DNA of 64,000 nt from Rhodoferax sp. PAMC 29310 (GTDB taxonomy: Bacteria; Pseudomonadota; Gammaproteobacteria; Burkholderiales; Burkholderiaceae_C): positions 2,480,001 through 2,544,000 of the forward strand of contig NZ_CP072852.1 of assembly GCF_017948265.1 (NCBI RefSeq), written 5' to 3'. The notes under the pieces were generated by a model, which had not been told where the DNA came from, made no database searches, and worked only from the letters and a program-made list of their open reading frames with translations. Below, in pieces: positions 48,283 through 57,661 of the stretch. The position numbers and the translations under genes were made by a program. The stretch's first letter is position 1. Every line of letters begins with the position of its first letter.

Positions 48283-49983
48283 ATGTCCGCTCCATCCCAC
48301 ACCGAGTTCGCCACGCCTTTTGAACAAGGCAACTCAAACCAGACCGCCACCTGGTCGCAGACGGTGGCGTTTTACGAGCACTTGGCGGCGGCTTTTCCGC
48401 AGGTACTGCGCTTTTGGCAGATTGGCACCTCCGACAACGGCATTCCGATGCACGCAGGGGTGATCACCGCCGACGGCGTGCTGGACCTCGAGACGCTGAT
48501 GGCGCAGGGCCGATCGGTGTTTTTTAACAACAACGGCATTCACCCTGGCGAGCCGGAAGGCATTGACGCCTGCATGGCACTGGTGCGCGACCTCTGCACC
48601 AGCGCCCCTGCTCGGGCCGCACTGGGCAGTACCGTGTTTTTGTTCATCCCTGTCTACAACGTGGACGGCGGCCAAAACCGCCAAGCCACCTCGCGGGTGA
48701 ACCAGGACGGGCCGGAGTCGTTTGGCTTTCGGGGCAACGCACTGCACCTGGACCTGAACCGCGACTTCATCAAATGCGACAGCCTGGCCGCGCAGGTGTT
48801 CAACCGCTTTTTCACCGCCTGGGACCCGGACGTGATGGTCGACACCCACACCTCCAACGGCGCGGACTACAGCTACACCATGACGCTGATTCCCACGCAG
48901 TCCGACAAGCTGGGCGGCGGTTTGGGCGACTTTTTGCGGGACACCATGGTGCCCGCTATTTTTGAAGGCATGGCCGCGCGCGACTGGCCCACCTGCCCCT
49001 ATGTGAACCCGATCAAGCAGACGCCCGACGACGGCATTGAGGACTTTCTGGAGACGCCGCGCTTCTCAACCGGTTTTGCGGCGCTGCACCACACGATTGG
49101 CTTCATGCCCGAGACCCACATGCTCAAACCCTACCCCGACCGGGTCGCGGCCATGGGCGCACTGGTGGCCACCGTGCTGGCGTTCACCGTCAAAAATGCC
49201 ACGCAGATACAAGACCTGCGTACCCAAGCCCGGGCGGCCCGACCCGCCCATTGGCCACTGACCTGGGCACCGGACTACAGTCGCCCGTCCACTTTTTTGT
49301 TCAAAGGCTACCAAGCCGTTCACAGCCCCAGCCTCTTGGGCAACTACACCCGCCTGAGCTATGACCGCAGCCAGCCGTGGAAAAAAGAGATTGACTACGT
49401 CAACCGCTTCAATGCCCAAGACACCGTTCAAGCGCCGCGCGCCTACCTGATTCCCCAAGCCTGGCGAGAAGTGATTGAGCGCCTGCAGTGGAACGGCGTG
49501 CACATGACTCGACTGGTAGCGGACCAGACACTGGAAGCCCGCGTGTACCGCATCGAGCGCGTCACCTTCCGCCCCGACGCTTATGAAGGCCACCTGTTTC
49601 ACGACGAGGTCACGTTAAGCACCCACACCGAGATGATTGCCGCCCGCGCCGGCGATTACCTGCTGGATCTGGACCAGCCCCACGCCCGTTATGCGGTGGA
49701 AACGCTGGAACCCTTTGCGCATGACAGCTTTTTCCGCTGGGGATTTTTCAACAGCGTGCTGGAGAAGAAAGAGAACTTCTCGGATTACGTGTTCGAAGAC
49801 ACGGCCGCCCAGATGCTGCGTGACGAACCCGCGCTAAGGCTCAAGTTCGAGCAGTGGAAACTGAGTCACCCTGAGCTGCTGAGCGATGGAGAAGCGGTGC
49901 TGGGCTTTTTGTTTGCTCACGGCCAGCGCCACCGCGAACCCGAGTGGCGCCGCTACCCGGTGGTAGCCCTTATGAAACGCTGA
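48283..49983 (+). CDS. M14-family zinc carboxypeptidase-like protein
   Basis: 566 residues. The zinc motif HPGEPEG (HxxE) is near residue 84, the substrate residue region RNADLNRDF-like DLNRDFIKCD lies near 163, and DTHTSNGADYSY near 186 provides the third ligand His. The C-terminal ETHMLKPYPDR contains the candidate catalytic Glu. No signal peptide, so it is probably cytoplasmic and may be a peptidoglycan-peptide or amide hydrolase. ATG at 48283, 63 bases after the thioesterase gene. Convergent with the PaaI-like gene. Confidence 0.85.
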   Translation: MSAPSHTEFATPFEQGNSNQTATWSQTVAFYEHLAAAFPQVLRFWQIGTSDNGIPMHAGVITADGVLDLETLMAQGRSVFFNNNGIHPGEPEGIDACMALVRDLCTSAPARAALGSTVFLFIPVYNVDGGQNRQATSRVNQDGPESFGFRGNALHLDLNRDFIKCDSLAAQVFNRFFTAWDPDVMVDTHTSNGADYSYTMTLIPTQSDKLGGGLGDFLRDTMVPAIFEGMAARDWPTCPYVNPIKQTPDDGIEDFLETPRFSTGFAALHHTIGFMPETHMLKPYPDRVAAMGALVATVLAFTVKNATQIQDLRTQARAARPAHWPLTWAPDYSRPSTFLFKGYQAVHSPSLLGNYTRLSYDRSQPWKKEIDYVNRFNAQDTVQAPRAYLIPQAWREVIERLQWNGVHMTRLVADQTLEARVYRIERVTFRPDAYEGHLFHDEVTLSTHTEMIAARAGDYLLDLDQPHARYAVETLEPFAHDSFFRWGFFNSVLEKKENFSDYVFEDTAAQMLRDEPALRLKFEQWKLSHPELLSDGEAVLGFLFAHGQRHREPEWRRYPVVALMKR

Positions 49984-50065
49984 ACTCGCTATTTTTTCAA
50001 TAGCTACTACCGCCGACGGGATAAGCGCTAGAGGCTAATTTCCCTCAAAAACTGAGGTGCCAGCG
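49984..50065. terminator. Convergent intergenic region with palindromic structure (possible bidirectional terminator)
   Basis: Between two converging genes lie copy B of the 54-bp repeat (GCTATT and AATAGC arms) and a second hairpin with CCTCA and TGAGG arms (about 50043-50057). The region could terminate transcription from both sides, but no long T tract follows either hairpin. Confidence 0.35.
49988..50041 (+). repeat. 54-bp palindromic repeat, copy B (intergenic)
   Basis: The clearest copy: GCTATTTTTTCAATAGCT, then ACTACCGCC and AAGCGCTAGAGGC. First arm pair GCTATT/AATAGC. Lies between two convergent genes. Confidence 0.88.
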
Positions 50066-50551
50066 CTAAGAGACGATGTAGGCCGCCGAGCCAGTGGACA
50101 GCAGCGTGCCGTCGGCGCCATAAAACTCCATGCGGGTTGACGCCACGCGCGAACCCAGCCGCATGACCTCCGCGCGAATCTCGAAAAACTCACCAATGCC
50201 GGGGCGCAGGTAATCCACCCGCAGGTCAATCGTGCCCAGCTTGGCAAAACGGTGCAGGCGCTGCGTGGGCGACTCGTCCATGTGGCGTGCGCCAATGGCC
50301 GCCATCACCGCCAGCCCGCCCATGGCGTCCAGGCTGGCACTGATGGCGCCGCCGTGAATGCGCTTGTGGGCATAGTGACCAATCAACTCGGGCTTCATAT
50401 TCAAGCGCGCCCGAACCTGGCTGGCGGCAATGGAGGTGATCTGCAAGCCCAGCACCTTGTTGAACACAATCATTTCTTCGAAGATGGTTCTCAGTCCGGC
50501 CATGAACTCTTCTTCAAACACAATTTCGGTAGCAGCAGGGGTAGAAGTCAT
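50066..50551 (-). CDS. PaaI-like hotdog thioesterase
   Basis: 161 residues, a hotdog fold with HGGAISASLDAMGGLAV, the helix motif of PaaI/YigI-type acyl-CoA thioesterases, and VDYLRPGIGEFFEIRAEV in the sheet. Probably hydrolyses medium or aromatic acyl-CoA. ATG at 50549-50551. It lies 221 bases downstream of the crotonase gene, so it may have its own promoter; that gap holds a perfect 21-bp palindrome. Confidence 0.86.
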   Translation of the reverse strand: MTSTPAATEIVFEEEFMAGLRTIFEEMIVFNKVLGLQITSIAASQVRARLNMKPELIGHYAHKRIHGGAISASLDAMGGLAVMAAIGARHMDESPTQRLHRFAKLGTIDLRVDYLRPGIGEFFEIRAEVMRLGSRVASTRMEFYGADGTLLSTGSAAYIVS

Positions 50552-50713
50552 GCAGCATTGTTGCAGAGCGTCTGCGCCCCGGTTTTGCCAACGCGAACCC
50601 AGGCGACACAGACACGCGCACCGTCGTGTCGCAAACCATTAACGCCGGGTTTGGCCAGCACCGGGCTCAGGGTCCTGAACGCCCACTTCCCCTAGTGTTG
50701 GCTCGTGCCAAAA

Positions 50714-50734
50714 CAACTGTCAAATTGACAGTTG
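50714..50734. promoter_or_regulatory. Perfect 21-bp palindrome upstream of the PaaI-like gene
   Basis: Ten-base arms CAACTGTCAA and TTGACAGTTG flank one central A. This length and symmetry fit a dimeric repressor operator, about 165 bases upstream of the start codon. It could also form a hairpin after the crotonase gene, but no T tract follows. The rest of 50552-50772 shows nothing else. Confidence 0.5.
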
Positions 50735-50772
50735 CCCGCACTCATCCAACGAAGGGGAGAACCCAAAAAGGC

Positions 50773-51537
50773 TTACAGCGTTGTGAAATCTGGCTTGCGC
50801 TTTTCCATGAACGCAGTGAACGCCTCCCGCGCAGCCGGTTCACGCAACAAGCGCTCAAAACTGGCACCCTCTTCCTGCATGCGCTCGGCCACCACCCCGG
50901 CCTGACTTTTCTTCATGAGCCGCTTGGTCTCGATGATGGAGGCAAGGGGTTTGGAGGCGAGCTTGATCGCCTGGCGGCGCGCCAGTGCGGCGGCCTCCGA
51001 GGGCGGAACAATGCGGCTAATCAACCCCATCTCCAGTGCGGCCTCGGCCATGAAGGGCTCGCCCAGCAGCAAAGCCTCTGCGGCACGGCCATAGCCCATG
51101 CGCATAGGGGCCAAGTGGCTGGACGCGGCCTCCGGGCACAGGCCCAGGTTGACGAAAGGCATGGAAAAGGCGGCATTGTCGCCAGCGTAGACCAGGTCGC
51201 AATGGAACAGCATCGTGGTGCCAATGCCTACCGCGGGTCCGCAAACCGCCGCCAGCACCGGCTTGGGGAAGGTGCTCAAGGCGCGCAGGAACTGAAATAC
51301 GGGCGCCTCGGGGGACGCCGGGGGGCGGCTCAAAAAGTCACCGATGTCATTGCCGGAACTGAAGATGGTTTCGTGGCCCTGAAAGACGACGGCGCGAACC
51401 GCATCGTCATCGCTGGCTTGCACCAGAGCATCGGCCATGGTCGCGTACATGGTGCGAATAATGGAATTCTTCTTGTCCAGCCGGTTGAAAGTGATGGTCA
51501 AGACACCGTCGGTGATGTCGATCAATAGGTCGGCCAT
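50773..51537 (-). CDS. Crotonase-family enoyl-CoA hydratase/isomerase
   Basis: 254 residues. The oxyanion-hole block AVCGPAVGIGTTM and FSSGNDIGDF substrate loop are present. The catalytic region reads VNLGLCPEAASS, with Glu in the place where hydratases have PGAGG, a pattern seen in delta3,delta2-enoyl-CoA isomerases. An isomerase for unsaturated fatty acids is therefore more likely than a plain hydratase. Follows the isomerase pseudogene by 18 bases in the beta-oxidation cluster. Confidence 0.88.
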   Translation of the reverse strand: MADLLIDITDGVLTITFNRLDKKNSIIRTMYATMADALVQASDDDAVRAVVFQGHETIFSSGNDIGDFLSRPPASPEAPVFQFLRALSTFPKPVLAAVCGPAVGIGTTMLFHCDLVYAGDNAAFSMPFVNLGLCPEAASSHLAPMRMGYGRAAEALLLGEPFMAEAALEMGLISRIVPPSEAAALARRQAIKLASKPLASIIETKRLMKKSQAGVVAERMQEEGASFERLLREPAAREAFTAFMEKRKPDFTTL

Positions 51538-51555
51538 GGGGTGTTCTCAGTTGAA

Positions 51556-52148
51556 TTAATGGGTAAGTGCATCACGCACGAAGTCGAGTCGGTCCTGGCC
51601 CCAAAACACATGGTCGCCCACAAACATGGTGGGGGCGCCAAACACGCCGCGCTGCACGGCGGCATCGGTCGCGGCTTTCAGCGCGTCTTTGATTTCGGGT
51701 TCGCTGGCCATCGCCAGCAATTCTTTCGGGTCAAAGCCAGCGTGAGTCAACACGGCGGCAACGGCGGTGGGGTCGCTCAGGTCCGCCGAGTTTACCCAGA
51801 TGGCCTGGAAGACCGCTGCACAGAAGTCGCCAAAACGGCCATCCCCGCGCTGAAGCAGGGCCACCGCGATGCGCATCAGGTTCACGGTGTTGAACGGGAA
51901 GTGGGGGTTGGCATGAAAAGGCACACCCAAGCGGCGCGCACAGCGCTTGAAATCCAGCATGACGTAGTCGCCCTTAAGGGGCACCGCCAGCGGGGCCTGG
52001 TTGCCCGTCCCCTGAAACACCCCCCCAACAACATGGGTTTGTAGACCAGTTGGGCGCCACCCGTGGCGCAAATCTGGGGCAGCTGCGTCCATGCCAGATA
52101 AGCCGCCGGGCTCACGAAGTCAAAGTAGAAGTCAACGGTCTTGCTCAT
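51556..52148 (-). pseudogene. DsbA-fold 2-hydroxychromene-2-carboxylate isomerase family gene, frameshifted at a G7 tract
   Basis: From ATG at 52146-52148 the frame reads MSKTVDFYFDFVSPAAYLAW and continues to YKPMLLGG. After seven G on the coding strand (C at 52020-52026 on the plus strand) it goes out of frame. The true continuation GGVFQGTGNQAPLAVPLKG, then YVMLDFKRCARRLGVPF, is in another frame and runs to 51556. One more G would restore a full protein of about 197 residues. Homopolymer slippage, programmed or real decay, or a base-calling error are all possible. GGAG lies about eight bases before the ATG. Confidence 0.8.
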
Positions 52149-52153
52149 GGGGA

Positions 52154-52975
52154 TCACTCCTTGAAGTAAACAATTTGATGGCTCGTGGCCAGCAACACGC
52201 CGGCTTCGCTCCAGAGCTGCGACGACTGGTCAAAAAACCCGTTGCGAAAGGCCTGGGCTTGCGCTTGCCCCAGCAGAAACCCGGTGGCTGATTGTTGCAG
52301 TTGCGCGCCATCGGCGTGAAAGTACACCGTCAGTGACACCGTGCCCGCTGGCACCGGCAAAGCCCGGCGCAGGTAGACGCGGGGGAAAAAGACATCGGCC
52401 ATGGCAGCGAGCGAGCAAAAATCCAGCGCACGGGGCGGCTCGTCGCGCACCCACACCTGTGACAGGCTGGCGTCGCCCTGCCCATCCCAATCGGTGGGCA
52501 CCATGCCCTGTGCAAAGCGCAAGTCATAGCGGTTGATCCACTCCAGCGCCGCAAGCGTCATTCCGGAGGCCAACGTTTCTGGCCGGGGTACCGACGGCGC
52601 GGTGGCCTCGTCATGGCTCCAGGTGGTGCGGCGGGCAGCCGTCACCGCCGTGGCGGTCAGCATGACATCCTCATCGCCGGCCGCGGTGGTTTGCAGCAAC
52701 TCCACCAGCCAGTGCTGGGTGGACCGGTTGGTGCGCCGGGGTGTGGCGGTGACTGTGAATGCGCCGGCCGCAATCGGGCCCGCGTAATTGACCGTGAGAG
52801 AAATGGGTTCACCCAGCAGGTCCGGGTGCTGCAACACCGCATTCAAGGCGGTGGCGGCCGTCGCACCACCAAACGGGCCCACCATGTTCCAGTAGCCCGC
52901 AGACGTGTGACCGGTGTAGACACCGATTGAGGATGGAGTCAGGCGCACGGCCTGATCAAAAGCGTGATGTGTCAT
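52154..52975 (-). CDS. Acyl-CoA thioesterase-like protein (TesB/4HBT_3 type)
   Basis: 273 residues from ATG at 52973-52975; the frame opens further upstream but without family support. It is a double-hotdog protein: YWNMVGPFGGATAATALNAV in the first fold and WDGQGDASLSQVWVRDE in the second match acyl-CoA thioesterase II-like proteins. Sits between thiolase and the isomerase pseudogene, so it may release products or protect the CoA pool of the beta-oxidation cluster. Confidence 0.83.
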   Translation of the reverse strand: MTHHAFDQAVRLTPSSIGVYTGHTSAGYWNMVGPFGGATAATALNAVLQHPDLLGEPISLTVNYAGPIAAGAFTVTATPRRTNRSTQHWLVELLQTTAAGDEDVMLTATAVTAARRTTWSHDEATAPSVPRPETLASGMTLAALEWINRYDLRFAQGMVPTDWDGQGDASLSQVWVRDEPPRALDFCSLAAMADVFFPRVYLRRALPVPAGTVSLTVYFHADGAQLQQSATGFLLGQAQAQAFRNGFFDQSSQLWSEAGVLLATSHQIVYFKE

Positions 52976-53082
52976 GCACTCAGTGTCCATCAATTGGTGG
53001 CGATTCTTAGTCGTGCGGGTGACGCCGATTGGACCTGGCGCGGGCGTAGCTACGGCGCCCGGTCGTTCGTGAGCAATGCCGG

Positions 53083-54279
53083 TTAAACGCGCTCGAAAAT
53101 ACCGGCAGCTCCCTGCCCCATGCCCACACACATGGACACCATGGCGTACTTGAGCTTGTTGCGCTGCAAAGCATGGATGGCCGTAGCCGACCGAATGGCA
53201 CCGGTGGCGCCCAGCGGGTGGCCCAGCGCAATGGCGCCGCCCATGGGGTTCACTTTGGCAGGGTCCAGACCCAGCGTATTGATCACAGCCAAAGACTGGG
53301 CTGCAAAGGCTTCATTCAACTCAATCCAGTCCATATCGTCCTGCTTGAGGCCGGCGTAGCGCAGGGCAGCGGGAATGGCCTCAATCGGGCCAATGCCCAT
53401 GATGTGCGGAGGCACACCTTTGGATGCGAACGACACAAAGCGTGCCAATGGTGTCAGGCCATATTGCTTGAGCGCTTTCTCGCTGACCAGAATCAAGGCG
53501 CCTGCGCCGTCTGAAGTCTGCGAGCTGTTGCCAGCTGTGACAGAGCCGCGCGCCGAAAACACAGTACGCAACTTGGCCAGTCCCTCCATGGAGGTGTCAG
53601 CGCGTGCGCCTTCATCCATGCTGACGGTGCGTTGGGTCTCAATGACTTCACCCGTCAACAAATCAGGCGCGCGGTCCACCACATTCACCGGGGTGATCTC
53701 GGCGGCGAAGTGACCGGCCGCTTGGGCGGCCAGGGCGCGACGGTGAGACTCCACGGCAAAGGCGTCTTGCGCTTCGCGGCTGACTTTCCACTGCGTGGCC
53801 ACTTTCTCGGCGGTCAGGCCCATGCCGTAGGCAATGCCAATGTTTTCGTCGTTGTTGAACATGGTCGGTGACAAGGAAGGCGAGTTGCCCATCATGGGCA
53901 CCATGCTCATGCTCTCCACACCGGCTGCAATCATCACATCGGCTTCGCCGACCCGAATACGGTCGGCCGCCATCTGCACAGCAGACAAGCCCGAGGCACA
54001 AAAGCGGTTCACGGTGATGCCACCTACGCCGGTAGGCAAGCCGGCCAGCACGGCTCCAATGCGTGCAATGTTCAAGCCCTGCTGGGCCTCGGGAATGGCG
54101 CAACCGCAGATCAGGTCTTCAATCGACTGAGGGTCCAGATTTGGGACTTGGGCCAACGCTGCCTGCAGGGCTGTGACCAACAAGTCGTCGGGACGGGTGT
54201 TGCGGAAGAAGCCGCGGTGCGAACGCCCAATGGGCGTGCGTGTGGCGGCGACGATGTAAGCGTCTTGAACTTGTTTCAT
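53083..54279 (-). CDS. fadA: Acetyl-CoA C-acyltransferase (3-ketoacyl-CoA thiolase)
   Basis: 398 residues. The nucleophile Cys lies in VNRFCASGLSAVQ, the NEAFAAQSLAV block and GHPLGATGA carry the second active-site His, and CVGMGQGAAGIFERV the second Cys. It performs the last step of each beta-oxidation round. ATG overlaps the DUF4442 gene stop by four bases, and GGAG lies just upstream. Confidence 0.95.
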   Translation of the reverse strand: MKQVQDAYIVAATRTPIGRSHRGFFRNTRPDDLLVTALQAALAQVPNLDPQSIEDLICGCAIPEAQQGLNIARIGAVLAGLPTGVGGITVNRFCASGLSAVQMAADRIRVGEADVMIAAGVESMSMVPMMGNSPSLSPTMFNNDENIGIAYGMGLTAEKVATQWKVSREAQDAFAVESHRRALAAQAAGHFAAEITPVNVVDRAPDLLTGEVIETQRTVSMDEGARADTSMEGLAKLRTVFSARGSVTAGNSSQTSDGAGALILVSEKALKQYGLTPLARFVSFASKGVPPHIMGIGPIEAIPAALRYAGLKQDDMDWIELNEAFAAQSLAVINTLGLDPAKVNPMGGAIALGHPLGATGAIRSATAIHALQRNKLKYAMVSMCVGMGQGAAGIFERV

Positions 54280-54809
54280 GGGGACTCCTTCAATTTTTGG
54301 CGGGGACCGGACGGAATCCAGGCCCAGATAAATTCACATTCAATCGGGTGAGCGCCCGATTCATCGCTGACTTGCACGGCCACTATGACCTCGCCTTTGT
54401 CCGTGGACTGCATGAGTGCGCGCTGCTCGTCGGTGAGCGTGGCCACAGCGCGCATGGCGCCTTGGGTGCGTTTTTTGAACGCCACCTTGAGTTGCTTGGC
54501 CAGGGGCACACAGTCATCGCGCACATTCATGCCGACCACCATGCCAGTGGCAGTTTCGGCCAACAAGGTCATGGCCACGGCATGCACGCCCTGGATGTGG
54601 TTTTGCACGCGGCGCGTGTTGGCCACGGCCATCTCCACCCGCTGAGGCAACATCTCGACATACTGCATGCGGGCTGTGCCGGTGAACGGCACCGCACGGC
54701 GCAACACCCAGTTGCGCACCCAGCCCCGCGCAAAAGCGGGCACCCGCTCCAGCCCGGTCAAGGCGCGAACCAAGCGGTTGGGTCGTGCAGAAGCCAGCGA
54801 TTGCGTCAT
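54276..54809 (-). CDS. DUF4442 hotdog-fold protein
   Basis: 177 residues. YVEMLPQRVEMAVANTRRVQ and the helix HIQGVHAVAMTLLAETATGM fit the DUF4442 family of hotdog proteins, probably acyl-CoA thioesterases. Wedged between the FadN-type gene (one base apart) and thiolase (four-base overlap), so part of the same operon. Confidence 0.85.
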   Translation of the reverse strand: MTQSLASARPNRLVRALTGLERVPAFARGWVRNWVLRRAVPFTGTARMQYVEMLPQRVEMAVANTRRVQNHIQGVHAVAMTLLAETATGMVVGMNVRDDCVPLAKQLKVAFKKRTQGAMRAVATLTDEQRALMQSTDKGEVIVAVQVSDESGAHPIECEFIWAWIPSGPRQKLKESP

Positions 54810-54810
54810 G

Positions 54811-57210
54811 TCAGTTGCGCAGCGGTTTGCCGGTGGACATCATGCCCATGATGCGCTCCTGCGTTTTGGGGTGCGTGAGCAATGAGCAGAATGCCCGACG
54901 CTCCAGCGTCATGAGGTAGTCCTCGTCCACCAGGCTGCCCGCATCCACGTCACCGCCGCACACCACGCCCGCAATCAGGCTGGCAATGTGAAAGTCATGG
55001 GCGCTAATAAAACCACCATCGCGCATATTGACCAGCGACCCCTTGATGGTGGCCGCACCACTGCGCCCAGCCACCGCAAACTTGCGCTTGTGGGGCGCAC
55101 GGTAGCCGCCGTTAAACATGCTCTTGGCCTCGTTGATGGCGACAAACAGAAGCTCGTCCTTATGCGGCACGATCACATCGCTGTGCAATACAAAACCCAA
55201 CTTGCGCGATTCCAGCGCGCTGGTGCCGACCTTGGCCATGGCCGCCGCCGTGAAGCCTTCGGTGAGGAAGGGCAGCAAGTCTTTGCCTGTGGAGGTTTCC
55301 GCATTTTCAGCGGCACGGCGGGCAATGTAGGTCAAGCCGCCCGCGCCGGGCACCAGGCCCACGCCGACTTCGACCAAGCCCATATAGCTTTCCATGGCCA
55401 CCACGCGACGTGACGAATACACCGCCAGTTCGCAACCACCACCCAGCGCCAAGCCGCGCACGGCAGAGACCACGGGCACATTGGCGTAACGCAGCTTGAG
55501 CATGCACTGCTGCATCTCAGCTTCTGCGCCATCAATGGCGCTCACACCGGCCATCATGAACGCAGGCAACATGGCTTGTAAATCAGCACCGGCAGAGAAC
55601 ATGTCGTCGGGCGACCAGATCACCATGCCCTGGTAGTCGGCCTCTGCCATTTCAAGCCCTTGCAACAGGCCTTCGACCACACCGGGTCCGATAGCGTGCA
55701 TCTTGGTCTTGATGCTGGCAATCAGCACCTCGTCATCGAGCGTCCACAGGCGGATGGCTTCGTCTTCGTGCAAGGTCTTGCCCGTTTCCTCTGCCTTGGG
55801 GGCATTGGCACCCAAAACGCTTTCGGGGAAGTGCTGACGGGCGTATACCGGCAAATCGCGCGGCTGCACAAATTCGCCCGTAGTCGGGTTCCAGCTGCCT
55901 TGCGGCGTGTGCACACCCCCGGCATCTGCCACCGGGCCCTTGAACACCCACTCCGGCAAAGGCGCGTTGCAAAGTGCTTTGCCAGCGTCAATGTCTTCCT
56001 TGACCATATTGGCCACGGTCAACCAACCGGCTTCTTGCCACAACTCAAACGGACCTTGCTTCAAGCCAAAGCCCCAGCGCATACAAAAGTCGACGTCACG
56101 GGCGTTGTCGGCAATTGATGCCAGATGCACGGCGGCATAGTGAAAGCTGTTACGCAAAATAGCCCACAGGAACTGACCCTGCGCGCCTTCGCTGTTGCGC
56201 AGCAGTTGCAGACGCTCAGCCGCTGGCTTTTTCAGCATGCGCCCGTACACCTCGTCGGCTTTTTGACCGGCGGGCACGTAGTCTTTGGTGGCCAGGTCAA
56301 AGCGCAAAATATCGCGCCCCACTTTTTTAAAGAAACCGCCTTTGGTCTTTTGGCCCAGCTTGCCCATTTCCAACAGCGTCTTCAACACTTCGGGGGTCGC
56401 AAAGCTGGCATAGAACGGATCGGTCTCAATGCTCAAGGTGTCCTGCAGCGTCTTGATGACATGACCCATCGTGTCCAGGCCCACCACGTCCGCCGTGCGG
56501 AAGGTGCCGGAACTGGCGCGGCCCAGCTTCTTGCCAGTCAGGTCGTCCACCACGTCATAAGTCAGGCCAAAGTTTTCCACCTCTTTCATGGTGGCCAACA
56601 TGCCGGCGATGCCAACGCGGTTGGCGATGAAGTTCGGCGAGTCTTTGGCCCGAACCACGCCTTTGCCCAGCGTGCTGGTCACAAAGGCTTCCAGGTCGTC
56701 CAGAATTTTGGGCTCGGTGGTGGGGGTGTTGATCAGCTCCACCAGCATCATGTAGCGGGGTGGGTTGAAGAAATGGATGCCGCAAAAGCTGGGCTTGATG
56801 GCTTCTGGCAGGGCTTCGCTCAGCTTGGTGATCGACAAGCCCGAGGTATTGCTGGCAATGATGGCGCGGGGAGCCAGGAAAGGTGCAATCTTTTTGTAAA
56901 GGTCGAGCTTCCAGTCCATGCGCTCGGCAATCGCTTCGATGACCAGATCGCAGTCCTTGAGCAACTCCAGATGCTCTTCGTAGTTGGCTTGCTGAATTAG
57001 CACCGCATCTCCCACGTCTGCCAAGGGCGCAGGCTTGAGCTTCTTCAGACCCTCCACGGCCTTGGTCACGATGCCATTCTTGGGACCTTCCTTGGCGGCG
57101 AGGTCAAACAAAATGACGGGTACTTTGACATTGGCGAGGTGCGCAGCAATTTGCGCCCCCATCACGCCGGCACCCAGCACGGCGACTTTCTTGACTGTAA
57201 AACGGGACAT
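54811..57210 (-). CDS. 3-hydroxyacyl-CoA dehydrogenase/enoyl-CoA hydratase (FadN type)
   Basis: About 799 residues. The NAD-binding domain comes first (VAVLGAGVMGAQIAAHLA, then GIHFFNPPRYM with the catalytic His) and the crotonase domain second (LALGGGCELAV and GLVEVGVGLVPGAGG with Glu). This order is that of FadN/YusL of Bacillus rather than of E. coli FadB. ATG at 57208-57210 is chosen because MSRFTVKKVAVLG matches the family; the open frame extends upstream into the DUF2147 gene. Followed by DUF4442 and thiolase. Confidence 0.94.
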   Translation of the reverse strand: MSRFTVKKVAVLGAGVMGAQIAAHLANVKVPVILFDLAAKEGPKNGIVTKAVEGLKKLKPAPLADVGDAVLIQQANYEEHLELLKDCDLVIEAIAERMDWKLDLYKKIAPFLAPRAIIASNTSGLSITKLSEALPEAIKPSFCGIHFFNPPRYMMLVELINTPTTEPKILDDLEAFVTSTLGKGVVRAKDSPNFIANRVGIAGMLATMKEVENFGLTYDVVDDLTGKKLGRASSGTFRTADVVGLDTMGHVIKTLQDTLSIETDPFYASFATPEVLKTLLEMGKLGQKTKGGFFKKVGRDILRFDLATKDYVPAGQKADEVYGRMLKKPAAERLQLLRNSEGAQGQFLWAILRNSFHYAAVHLASIADNARDVDFCMRWGFGLKQGPFELWQEAGWLTVANMVKEDIDAGKALCNAPLPEWVFKGPVADAGGVHTPQGSWNPTTGEFVQPRDLPVYARQHFPESVLGANAPKAEETGKTLHEDEAIRLWTLDDEVLIASIKTKMHAIGPGVVEGLLQGLEMAEADYQGMVIWSPDDMFSAGADLQAMLPAFMMAGVSAIDGAEAEMQQCMLKLRYANVPVVSAVRGLALGGGCELAVYSSRRVVAMESYMGLVEVGVGLVPGAGGLTYIARRAAENAETSTGKDLLPFLTEGFTAAAMAKVGTSALESRKLGFVLHSDVIVPHKDELLFVAINEAKSMFNGGYRAPHKRKFAVAGRSGAATIKGSLVNMRDGGFISAHDFHIASLIAGVVCGGDVDAGSLVDEDYLMTLERRAFCSLLTHPKTQERIMGMMSTGKPLRN

Positions 57211-57229
57211 ATCGGTTCCTGTAAATGAG

Positions 57230-57661
57230 TTACTGCACGCGAATCCAGGTCTGGTTTCGGTAGAGGAAGGCGATGTAGCCGCGCACTTCCAGTTTTTTTC
57301 CACCCTCCAGCGGGGTCAGGCGCAAGGTATATTCCTTGCCGTTTTCGGGGTCCAAAATCTTGCCCCCTTCCCACTGGGTGCTGCCTTCGGTCTTTTTGGC
57401 GCCGCGGATGATCTCCATCCCCAGCTTGGGTTTTCCTTTGCGTTCGTCCGCGCACAGATCGCAATTGGGCTCAGCACTGGGTGCCAGGGCTTTCTCGACC
57501 ATGCCGGACAAGACACCATTGGCATCAGCGGAGATTCGAATTTCTGCTTTGGGCTGCTCGGTTTTGTCGTCAATGCTGCGCCAAACGCCAACCGGCGTCA
57601 TTTGCGCCATGGCGGGGGCAGAGAGTGCTATCAAAACAGAAGCAATTATTGCTTTATACAT
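57230..57661 (-). CDS. DUF2147 exported protein
   Basis: 143 residues. A signal peptide (MYKAIIASVLIALSAPAMA) is followed by the DUF2147 domain (PVGVWRSIDDKTEQPKAEIR, then YTLRLTPLEGGKKLEVRGY), lipocalin-like and of unknown function. ATG at 57659-57661 with GGAGG seven bases upstream. The ribosome binding site, start codon and about twelve signal-peptide codons lie within copy J of the 54-bp repeat in antisense. It is an odd guest inside a beta-oxidation operon. Confidence 0.88.
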   Translation of the reverse strand: MYKAIIASVLIALSAPAMAQMTPVGVWRSIDDKTEQPKAEIRISADANGVLSGMVEKALAPSAEPNCDLCADERKGKPKLGMEIIRGAKKTEGSTQWEGGKILDPENGKEYTLRLTPLEGGKKLEVRGYIAFLYRNQTWIRVQ

